This document shows, piece by piece, positions 35,478 to 44,537 of a stretch of DNA of 64,000 nt; position 1 is the first letter of the stretch; every line of letters begins with the position of its first letter. The position numbers and the translations under genes were made by a program. The stretch comes from Nematostella vectensis. Lineage: Eukaryota; Cnidaria; Anthozoa; Actiniaria; Edwardsiidae. The notes beneath the pieces are model-generated. The model searched no databases. It was not told the origin of the DNA and saw nothing but the letters and a program-made list of their open reading frames with translations. The stretch spans positions 11,929,719-11,993,718 of the forward strand of contig NC_064046.1 of the NCBI RefSeq assembly GCF_932526225.1, written 5' to 3'.

Positions 35478-37415
35478 TTAGAACCCTAATCCACTTCCGC
35501 TACCGCCAATGCTGCGCTTTTTATGATGCGCATGCTTGCCGACGTGAAATGCAACCGGAAGTTTCTTGTTCGAGTGATGTCCTGCACCGTTCAACAACCG
35601 GTTCACGTAGAAGCTCCCACTTCCGGCTTCTCCTGAACCACTTCCGCTTCCGCCAAATTGTCGCTTTTGATGGTGCGCATGCTCATTGATATGAATTGCG
35701 ACCGGAAGTTTTTTGTTTGCGTAGACTGCATTGACGTTCGGGGCGTGCTTTCGGGGTTTACGGTGAACAGGGGAAGATTCCTGCAAAAGATGGCCATTAT
35801 CTAAGTCTTGTTGCAAAAGCGTGATTTCAGATAAAGGTCAATACGCAGCGTCTTGAGCCACCAAGAAACACTTGTCACATCTTGGGTGGGTGTCTGTGTT
35901 TTCCTACGGGTATGCACCCTTTTATCATGAGTATCTCCTTAAAGACGAACGCGCGCTATAAAAGAGATAGCTCCGCCCTCTTTTTCGCAAGCTACCGCAC
36001 AGATCGTCGCCATTCAAAGCTAGACTTCATTGAGTGAGGACCTCTGAAACTGCCAGAAGAAAATATAGCAAAAAAATACAGCCGTACGGCAAACTACTAC
36101 AACTGTAAAGTACAAGAGATTGTTGAAAAACTATCAGGCATATTTGGGAAAGTGTTTGAAGTCAATTACAAAAACAAGAGCAAACATTGTCATTGAGAAT
36201 ATAAACACAGCGCGCGCATTCAGGTGCGCGGTTGAACAAACAGCAAATTTTTAAAATTCATCACTTCAAAACCTATCTTATCCTCCCTTGTTTTTCGTTT
36301 TGTTATAACAATAACTAATAAATAGACTTATCCTCTTATCCTCCCTTGTTTTTCGTTTTGTTATAACAATAACTAATAAATAGACTGTGTTTACTGCAAC
36401 GATGTGTTTTCGACTAATCTTGGGCTTTATTATAGCTTTCTGGCCTCTCTCTATGGAGCTCTGCACTGAGTGGAGTCAAATGACGAGTGACAGTTTGCCT
36501 AAGGCAAGTCTCTTTTAAAGCGCGCGTTCGTGTTTAATGCTGTTTGTGTATGGCCACCATTACACTGATCTATTTTTCTATAGTTTCTACGAATTTATCA
36601 AAACTACGCCCCTTTGTCAAGACATCCCCCTTTAATGTATTTCGTGTTAAACAAGCATCAAGAAAAACGTATCTCTACCTGGACGTGTTTTTGCCATCCA
36701 ATAAGGCTATTGTTCTTTGTCAAGAACATCCCCCTTTAACGTATTTCGTGTTAAACCACCAGCACCAAGAAACACGTATCTCGACCTGGGCGTGTTTTTG
36801 ACATCCAATAAGGCTACGGTTCTTTGTCAAGAACATCCCCCTTTAATGTATTTCGTGTTAAACCACCAGCACCAAGAAACACTTATCTCAACCTGGACGG
36901 GTTTTTGCCATCCAATAAGGCTACCCCCCGTTGTCAAGAACATACCCTTTGTATTTCGTGTTGGACCACCAGCACCAAGAAACACGCCCTTTTGTCCAAA
37001 ACATTTCCTTCATATTTTGCGTGCATAGCTAGCTGTGATAGCCAAAACGATTCAACCCGTTTGCTCCTTTTCGTCGTGGTTATAAATAAAAAGAAGACGT
37101 TTCTGGATTCAAAGTGGATGAAATTGTTCGTGGAGGAAATGTCTATTGATAAAATGGAGGGCAAAAACAGAAGCAAGATTTTGCCAACGTTTTGGACTTT
37201 ATTGAGTCCTTCTTCAGGGCGGTAACCGTAACCGGTCCTTACGTCGTCAAACTACGTCGTCATACCAAATAACAAGAAAAAAGAGGACTAAGAATTTACT
37301 GTACTAACTTCAACCTCTTGGTTTGCTCCCTTGGTTACTCTCGGACGCTTACCGTAAAAATGACAAGACACAGGAGTGTGCAAAGAAGAAGGGGAGACAA
37401 CCTTGTAGTTTCCAT
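35478..37415 (-). CDS. SG2: small secreted precursor with duplicated His/Lys-KR-Ser-Gly units
   Basis: Two exons, 37415-37353 and 35780-35478, joined in phase 0, predicted 121 residues. Exon 1 encodes a signal peptide (METTRLSPLLLCTLLCLVI) and follows a pyrimidine-rich acceptor (TACGTTTAAG, then ATAATGG). Exon 2 begins ESSPVHRKPRKHAPN. It contains two homologous units, NKKLPVAIHINEHAHHQKR followed by QFGGSGSGSG, and NKKLPVAFHVGKHAHHKKR followed by SIGGSGSG. Each unit has a dibasic KR exactly before the glycine/serine block, as in peptide precursors cut by prohormone-type proteases. The final SG motif is followed after the stop by further copies of the GGAAGTGGATTAGGGTTCT unit, so the coding repeat once extended further. 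Neuropeptide-like or nematocyst matrix roles are both possible. Confidence 0.68.
35957..35964 (+). promoter_or_regulatory. TATA box candidate, plus strand
   Basis: TATAAAAG in a short GC-rich setting (GCGCGCTATAAAAGAG) inside the SG2 intron. No ATG occurs between the expected start site and 36402, where the ORF described below begins. No transcript support. Confidence 0.4.
36279..36388. repeat. Direct repeat of about 50 bp, two copies
   Basis: TATCCTCCCTTGTTTTTCGT through AATAAATAGACT occurs at 36279 and again at 36337 with virtually no change, separated by a few bases. Confidence 0.9.
36402..36518 (+). CDS. Possible 38-residue secreted micropeptide
   Basis: A short frame starting at the first ATG downstream of a plus-strand TATAAAAG. 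It begins with a strongly hydrophobic leader (MCFRLILGFIIAFWPLSME), then LCTEWSQMTSDSLPKASLF and a stop. No homolog is recognised, it is antisense within the SG2 intron, and the 415-base leader holds two direct repeats. Chance is a real possibility. Confidence 0.2.
   Translation: MCFRLILGFIIAFWPLSMELCTEWSQMTSDSLPKASLF
36600..37010. repeat. Tandem repeat, period about 103-107 bp, 4 copies
   Basis: GTATTTCGTGTTAAAC recurs at 36637, 36741, 36848 and 36951, each copy with AAGAACATCCCCCTTT before it and CACCAAGAAACAC or a variant after it. Overlapping open frames on the plus strand result from the repeat. Confidence 0.9.
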
Positions 37416-38129
37416 TATCTTAAACGTAAAAAAAACAATTAGAAAATAAATGAACTGAAGATATTTCTTTTCTAAACTTGACAACGCATAAAAGAAATCA
37501 TTTAACCATTATTCTTTAATTTACAAAGATACGAACAAATTAGTTACAGTACAGAAATGCGGTCACTGCCAAAGATCATATTTTTAGATAAGGCTAGACC
37601 CTAATGTATTTTAAATATTTAGAGTAAATCCGGAATATCTGGTTTGCGGAGTGAACCCTTTGTGCTATCTCTATAATAGTTCGTTACCCTTTCGCTTAAC
37701 CGTGGCACAAGATGCCACTGATATCATGGTCGATATCACGCCTCGCGATTTTAGACTTTAATCATGGATCTGCATTTGTTGCTGCTTCCGTTGAAATTTT
37801 TCGTGTGTCTAAATTTAGAGGCCAATCACACCGTCATTTTACCCTCCCTCTCTTAGACCTTGTCTTACAACCCATCCATTTCTATTGGCTAATTCAAGCT
37901 AGTAACGGAAATACCTTTAGTCAAATATTCCAACTAAACTGCTCAAGTTTGAGATTTCAATTGTCCTTGTTGTGTTATTTGAAAATTTTCTTGCAGATAG
38001 TTTTTTTGAATGCAGACAATAACAAAAAAGCAAAAAAAAAAACTTATTTTAACTTAATCCAGGCGTAATTCTGCATGACATGCGTCATGGTCGAACGCTT
38101 TGCGCGGTCACAGCGTACGCTTATGTGCT

Positions 38130-38270
38130 TAAGGCCCTGAGCAAACGTCGTACTTTCCATGAGCCGTATTAAATGCAAATGCATGCAAGTGAAGACAAAA
38201 TAATGCATCTGGCTCATTGGCATTAATTATCATTGAATACGGCTCATGGAAAGTACGGCGTTTAAACTAG
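38130..38270. mobile_element. MITE-like inverted repeat, family also seen at 55893
   Basis: CGTACTTTCCATGAGCCGTA on the left matches in reverse TACGGCTCATGGAAAGTACG on the right, with about 70 bases between. A partial copy (TGAGCCGTATTCAACGCAAA, then TGCATGCAAATAAGCC) occurs at 55893, next to another MITE. Confidence 0.7.
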
Positions 38271-38988
38271 GCCTACTCACCTAAAACAAGAAGCAGTTTG
38301 TTAACTTGGAGTCCTCAACGACGCAGTCTGAAGTGTTATGATCTCGTGTAGCATTTGACTGCAGGCTAAGTATTTATGTACCTTCCTATTTGTTAAGCAA
38401 TGACACAAGTTCGTAGTTCTGCATTGAGATCATTTGAGTGCATCAGTGGGAGGGAAATTATTGAAACAATGGGGTCGGTTAAACAGTACCTGTGGATACC
38501 AGCTCTACGCCTTATCGAGCACATAAATAAATAAATACAAATGTTTTTGAGTAGCCAGAAAACAATGGTTCGGATTAGAGTGAAACTATATTAACCTAGT
38601 AAATAAAAAATAGAATTCTTATAAAAAAAAGACGTCTCGCCTTCTCACTTGTACACGATTCGGGAATCTAGGATCGCATTGCATTGTTGTCAGGTTTGCA
38701 ATGTGTTTAGGCGAAACGAATTAAATCCTAGTTATAAGGATTTCACTCACTACTGGGAGCCGACATTTATTCGCACCAATCTCTTTCTTTTTTAATTTTT
38801 CTTGCTTTGTTATCATCCACCACGATATGTCCACATTAGACCTGATGGCCATTTAGGTTTTTAGCCTTTTTACACTATTGATTGAATTTTGAGATGTTTT
38901 TTTTTTCTGGCGATAGGTGTTCGTGTATCCATATAGCTTTGTTTTGAAATTTGTTTTACTGTGAAGAATCCATTAACCCTCAGTGATG

Positions 38989-39150
38989 TATACAGGGTGG
39001 GTCAAAAGTTCGTGCACTTTTTCAATTGAGTAAAAAAACAAGTCTTACAAAACCGCAGCATAAGAAATGTTGCATATGATGACAATACTTTATTGTAGTC
39101 TGTGGATACGAAAAATCAATAACCAGAGTGGCCGCCTTTGTCCCTGTAGA
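38989..39150. mobile_element. Possible mariner-type transposon end fragment
   Basis: The block TATACAGGGTGGGTCAAAAG followed by TTCGTGCACTTTTT resembles the terminal repeats of several mariner-like elements, which start at a TA and read CAGGGTGnGTCAAAA. No matching opposite end or transposase was found, so this is a weak call. Confidence 0.3.
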
Positions 39151-39232
39151 TATTGAATAAATGAAAAATTATAGGCGAAAAAAATAAACGTCAAACGGAC
39201 CTTTTTAGGTTTTTAGAATTTTTTCCTATCGC

Positions 39233-40640
39233 GCTGATCCTGGTTCCTAAAACTTCTTGGTTCCTAGAAAGTTCCTACTCAGTTCCTAATGGTAAGGCGG
39301 GAAAGTTCCTACTCAGTTCCTAATGGTAAGGCGGGGGGGGGGGGGGGGGGGGGGGTTAATTTTTCAATGAGGAAAACATCGAAATTATCTATTTTCTATA
39401 TAGAATTGGAGAGTACGGCTGGAATATACGCCAACATCATTTTTTACATCGATTTTTGCGCTAATTATTTTTTTACATCGGTTTTCTTCGATATTTTTCG
39501 GATTTATGCTAAATTTCTATTTGAGTTATTACTAGTGCAAAACATTCAAAAGGCGATCCTATTTGTACAAACAAAACCAAATTTTTACCCCTAATTTTCT
39601 TCTCAGTTTTATTATCTTATGTGTTGTGGCATAAAGTAACCAGTTAGAAACCGATTAAAAACTGGTCTAAAAATCAGGCAAATCTCTTTGAATTTTGATT
39701 AATTTAAAGGAACTCTTTCGGATGATTCTTTATAAACTCTTGTCAATTCCAGTGCAGTTTTTCTTTGATTGTCCGGTTACTATTTACGAATTACGCGTTT
39801 TCATATCCTACTTAATTGCGCAATAACTCGTAGCGGTTCCTACTTCAGTAAAAATAAAATAGTTCCTACCTCGTTTCTATTTGAACACACACATCCAAAT
39901 TCATACCCCTGATTTTTTGTACTCAGTTGTATTATACTATGTGTTGTGCATTAAAGTACGTGTGAAAGGTTTGAAAGTTTTTTTTTATAATAATGAAACA
40001 GTTTCTACTTCCGGTCGCGAGTAGAAACCGAATAGAAACTTGTCTAAAAAATGATGCAAATCTGTGTTAATTTTGATAATTTTGAAAAAAAATTCTTCTT
40101 CTTTCGGATGATTCAAATTATATCCCGGTCACTTCAGGTCCAGTTTCTATTTTACTATCTGTAATTTAGATGTAGCGCAGTTAGTTATTGGTATAGCTAG
40201 CGTGACTACCAAGCGCGTGATCCAAGTGTGACTTGGGTGGTCTACAAAAAAAAAACGTTTACTGTTTGAAAAGTTAGCAATAAATAAGCGCTAAATCAGT
40301 ATTAAACCGTTATAGAAACACATGATATTCTTCCTTTTGTAGTCACATTAGAGCTATTTCCTGGTGTATTACATAGAAAATTGCAATCGTCTAAACTAGA
40401 AACCAGACAAGTCTAGTCAATGTTTAGACTTTACTAGACATTAGTCTAGAATCCACAAAAATTGCTGTAAAAAATTTTATAAGTCATATTTTTAATGCTT
40501 TTCTATCGATACTAGCTGATTTTACTCGGGTAAATAAGTTATTTTTACCATTTTAGCATTTTTTCCCCGATACCCCTGACCCCGATAAGGAACTGACTAG
40601 GAACTGACTAGAAACTGAGGAATTAGGAACTAGGATCACC
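39233..40640. mobile_element. Non-autonomous DNA transposon-like element (about 1.4 kb) with subterminal repeats
   Basis: The left end reads GATCCTGGTTCCTAAAAC with repeated AGTTCCTACTCAGTTCCTAA units. The right end in reverse reads GATCCTAGTTCCTAATTCC with AGTTCCTAGTCAGTTCCT units. The terminal inverted repeats of about 55 bp carry several short subterminal copies. A 33-bp duplication and a G-run (39333-39355) sit at the left end. The interior is AT-rich with scattered TTCCTAC and AGAAACTGG words and no transposase. Confidence 0.55.
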
Positions 40641-40823
40641 GGGGTTTTACACCTTTTGTACATTTTGTATGTTTTTTTCTATTTGTTTTTTTCTATACAT
40701 TTGTGCATGGAGAGTTGGTTGTACACGAAGGGCACGACGCTAGCGAGATAATTGCCCATTAGTGTTCTTCTTGAGTTATCAAATCTATCCATCTATCAAA
40801 TCTATCACAAATCCCCCCTCCTT

Positions 40824-41077
40824 AAAGCCGCATTGTCACCAGTTTACTTCCGGTCGATTACGTAAGAATCTCCGATGATTTTTAACGGAAAACACGAAAA
40901 ATATTTCAAACTATAGAAAGCAGTGTGTCTGTTAGAAGTTTCTTTGAGGATGTAATTGATAATTTAGAGCTGATGGCCTGTTAAATATTTCGGATTCGAA
41001 TAGATTCTTTTGTCTTTTAACGGTTGAGGTTTCCGTCGGACCTCCGGAAGTAAAGAGGTGACAATGCGGCTTTAACA
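40824..41077. mobile_element. MITE with TTAA-flanked inverted ends (family copy 1)
   Basis: TTAAAGCCGCATTGTCACC at the left is matched in reverse at the right end, and both ends continue to TTTACTTCCGG. The element is about 254 bp. The TTAA at each outer edge is the target preference of piggyBac-type elements. A reversed second copy lies at 55975-56178. Confidence 0.8.
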
Positions 41078-41774
41078 GTGACAGTAAATGTTTGAAAGTT
41101 TATTAATTTTGCAATACATTGAAAGATTTAAGCGTTCCTGAACCTTCAACATCTACAAATTTCCCCGATCAAGTATACCTTCGAATCCCCAAAAGTTGAG
41201 CACTATCAATTTTACTTCCTCCCCCTCTCCCCTCCCGTTGGAATTGCTCCCGCCCCATGCTTGGTTTTTAAACGCCTCACCCGTCAGCTTCTTTTGAACC
41301 ACATACAATGTCTATCGTTTTTTAATCAACACTTTCACATATTATGTACATCAATGAAAGCAAGAACAAAGTGATTGCCGTTTGTTCCGTTGTACTAACT
41401 TTTTCAGTACCTTGATGGCAGGTTAATAGCGAACCGAAACTCATCACCCATTCGCATGCGTTCTGCATCATATCGGAAAGACCCGCCTGTTTTGCTGTAT
41501 CAATATTATATGGCATTGCTTTTACTCGTATTGTATAACAAATAATTCATATGATATAATGCAATGCATGGAGGCAAATATCCTTCAAAGGAATTTCTTT
41601 CCCCCTAAGGAATGTCCAACCTAAACTGGTCGTAGAAAATAATATTACATTTTTAGCAGTCCATAGATCTCGAAAACTCCTTTAAATCCTACAATTCTCA
41701 TCCTTTATAAAGGTTTCGTGTAGTAACTTTATCTTATTTAAAGTCCTATGTGTTATATTTTCCCTATGTGTTGT

Positions 41775-44537
41775 CTATTTGCCAAGAGGCACTTTGACGC
41801 GGGATTCCTCTGGCAGACAGTCGTAGTTTATTCTCAGGTATTTGTAGACTCCCGTGCAGTCGGTTCTGTCGAAGAATACAGGGCTGGCGGACACCTCACA
41901 GGCGTTTACATCTTTGCATTGAGATCATTGCTGTAATGATAAAGGTAGTGTTGTTGATAATGATGATGGTGGTGCAGATAAGCTAGCGAATTATCGTAAT
42001 TGTCGCTATCACCTTCCTGGGCTTGCGTATCATCGCTAGGGTCCTTATGACTTGCTTGAAGAAGGGTCCTTATGACTTGCTTGAAGAATCGTTAAAGTCG
42101 CCTCACCTCCCCTTACAATTGTCGTAATATCTATAGTAATTTTTGCTATTGTCTAAAGAACTCCTATACCAACCCTAACTAGCTAGCCTTTTATCGTAAA
42201 AATCGCCTACCTTAGCAAGCGTACTATTGTAGAGGTCGACTACCTGAGCTAGCGTATGGTCCTTAAGATCGCCTACCTATAAGCTAGCGTATTATCGTAA
42301 AAATCGCCTACCTTATCTAGCGTACTATAGTAGAGGTCGCCTGTCTTAGCTAGCGTATTATCGTAATAGTCGCCTACCTGAGCTAGCGTATTATCGTAAA
42401 AATCGCCTACCTTATCTAGCGTACTATAGTAGAGGTCGCCTGTCTTAGCTAGCGTATTATCGTAATAGTCGCCTACCTGAGCTAGCGTATTATCGTAAAA
42501 ATCGCCTACCTTATCTAGCGTACTATAGTAGAGGTCGCCTGTCTTAGCTAGCGTATTATCGTAAGAGTCGCCTACCTGAGCTAGCGTATGGTCCTTAAGA
42601 TCGCCTACCTTAGCTAGCGTATTATCGCAAGAGTTACTTATTTAAGCTAGCGAATTATATAAGAGTCGCCTACCTGAGCTAGCGTATTATCGTAAAAATC
42701 GCCTACCTTAGCTAGCGTACTAGAGGTCGCCTGTCTTAGCTAGCGTATTATCGTAAGAGTCGCCAACCTGAGCTAGCGTATTATCGTAAAAATCGCCTAC
42801 CTTAGCTAGCGTACTAGAGGTCGCCTGTCTTAGCTAGCGTATTATCGTAAGAGTCGCCTACCTGAGCTAGCGTATTATCGTAAAAATCGCCTACCTTAGC
42901 TAGCGTGTTCTGCTCGTCCTGTGGGCAGTTCCTGTCGGTGATAAGTCCATGCTGAATACCACTACGTGTGCACGTGGTGGGGTCGTCACGGCCCCAGAAT
43001 GCATTGTTGACTCGGATGAGCTGATAGGGTGGGCACTGAAGCCACTGCTTCTCGCCCTGGCACGTGATACTGTTTTGGGGTCCCTGTGTTAAGAAGATAG
43101 ACGTTGTAATCTCCATGAGAACTCTGCCGCCGCATGAGCCTTGGATTTTTCTATACGGTTCCTTCGATAATTTTCATTTTGCTTGTTTCGTGTTGTATAT
43201 TTCGCAAGTCTTTCTAGTTATGCGAACTCTTACAACGTCAATGCCTTGATCTTAATCTACATGCTAATTATAATCGTACCAGTTTTCTTTATGTAGGCTG
43301 CACCTTCCGCATCTTGTGAAACTCCACAGATTTTAAATCTTTTCTGCATCTGACATTTTTATTTTTGTCCTGGCAGTAAATGTATTATTCTATTATCAGT
43401 GTTAGTTTCTTTCTATTCTATATGCAACCCATCATTTCACAAGCCTTACACCCAGCTCTTCATTTTGGACATCTAAAAGTCCTCGTGTGCATCCCTGAAG
43501 AAACAAGCCCCATCTTTCTATCAATACGTTTGCTAGGAAACCCACCACACTATTCGCCCCTCTTTTCCTTTTGTGTGTGCATCGCTTGACCTCTTCTTTC
43601 CGTAGATCAAATTTCTACATACCGAGGAATATACGCCGCCAGGAGGCCCAGGGGGTCCAGGAGGCCCGGGTGGCCCGGGTGGTCCTGCAATCACCGCACC
43701 CGCTCCGCTACCGCTTCCAACCACGACTGGGCCGGGGGGACCAGGAGGCCCAGGGGGTCCCATCACGCCGTTATTGACGAAGAATCCAAGAGGAAGCTGT
43801 TGGTTCCAATACGCCTCCATCCTTTCTTGGTCTGTCTGTTCTGGCTGGCCATATTGTTGTCCATATTGCTGGCCATAGAAAGATCGCTTCTTTAACTGGG
43901 GCTTGCGTAACGCGGGAGAACAGTTCTGTCAAGAGAAACAGTAAGTACAGGCGGAAGAACTCGAATGATTCTTACGGCTCGGGTCTCACGTTTGGATGTG
44001 GGACTTTCCGCAAAGTACGCTGGATCTTCGAGCATGTCTTTCACTAAGCTCGATTTCCAGCTCGTTCGTGTGAGCCCGCATTCACTGGCGCGAGGAACGC
44101 GGGCTCACACGAACGAGCTTGAAATCGAGCCTACTGTTTCACTGCACATAAACGTTTCATGCGCAGGGTATAATTTTCATTGTCGCGCATGCGCAGTGTA
44201 TTATTTTCATTGTCGCGCATGTGCAGTGTATTGTTTTTATTGTCGCGCATGCGCAGTGTATAATTTTCATTGTCGCGCATGTGCAGTGTATAATTTTCGT
44301 TGTCGCGCATGTGCAGTGTATAATTTTCATTGTCGCGCATGTGCAGTGTATAATTTTCATTTTCCCGCATGCGCAGTGTATTATTTTTATTGTCGCGCAT
44401 GTGCAGTGTATAATTTTCATTTTCTCGCATGCGCAGTGTATAATTTTCATTGTTGCACATGCGCAAGGTGAACTTACCGCGAGGGTGGCAAGACACACGC
44501 CTGCAGCGAGGCACAGGAGAACCTGTGAGGGCCTCAT
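41775..44537 (-). CDS. NG-C: short nematogalectin-like gene with a minisatellite inside its lectin domain
   Basis: Exon 1, 44537-44478, gives a signal peptide ([20 protein letters not shown]). Exon 2, 43925-43623, gives [20 protein letters not shown], a [14 protein letters not shown] block, five Gly-X-Y triplets, a GSGSGAG interruption, then five GPP triplets. Exon 3 starts at 43083 with [17 protein letters not shown] and [11 protein letters not shown] and reaches [11 protein letters not shown], where a possible donor (AAG/GTAGGC) lies at 42895. The second lectin half ([17 protein letters not shown] to YLRINYDC, stop at 41775-41777) lies about 970 bases away, at 41921-41775. A 33-bp minisatellite fills the gap. 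In the frame of the second half a TGA lies two codons upstream (41925-41927) and no AG acceptor rescues it, so the intact domain cannot be joined cleanly. Either the gene is newly damaged or a small sequence error exists. LKKR is a likely propeptide cut. Confidence 0.75.
41960..42905. repeat. 33-bp minisatellite with 99-bp higher-order unit inside the NG-C lectin domain
   Basis: About 20 units near GCTAGCGTATTATCGTAA plus AGTCGCCTACCTGA, organised as A-B-C triplets of 99 bp (clear at 42319-42516), degenerating below 42180. On the minus strand the first units read in frame with the lectin exon as [22 protein letters not shown] and TGDL. The third unit and a later one carry a 5-bp deletion that creates a stop. 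Many units also contain a CAG/GTAGGC donor-like word. Confidence 0.92.
44048..44130. repeat. Strong hairpin inverted repeat in NG-C intron 1
   Basis: A 32-bp left arm (GCTCGATTTCCAGCTCGTTC to GAGCCCGC) pairs with the right arm at 44099-44130 with a single mismatch, around a 19-base loop. Such a long stem would fold in the pre-mRNA. Confidence 0.9.
44156..44470. repeat. 30-bp tandem array with GCGCATGCGCAG core, about 10 copies
   Basis: The unit GCGCATGCGCAGTGTATAAT plus TTTCATTGTC repeats from just after the exon 1 donor of NG-C. The GCGCATGCGCA core (some copies GCATGTGCA) matches the palindromic consensus known for NRF1-type factors. Because 30 is a multiple of three, long frames appear on both strands (CATMKIIHC-like on minus); they carry no domain. 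Confidence 0.93.

Noticed and set aside
37185-37220. Possible retroelement tail (CCTGAAGAAGGACTCAATAAAG on minus)
   Set aside because: The word resembles a motif often seen near LINE or Penelope 3' ends, but too short to call an element.
42190-42905. CRISPR-like array (regular units with a common word)
   Set aside because: The whole unit repeats and there are no unique spacers; it is a minisatellite in an animal gene.
43965-44471. Possible Cys-rich repeat protein ([10 protein letters not shown] units)
   Set aside because: Plus-strand reading of the 30-bp array lying in NG-C intron 1; no signal peptide and no splice support.
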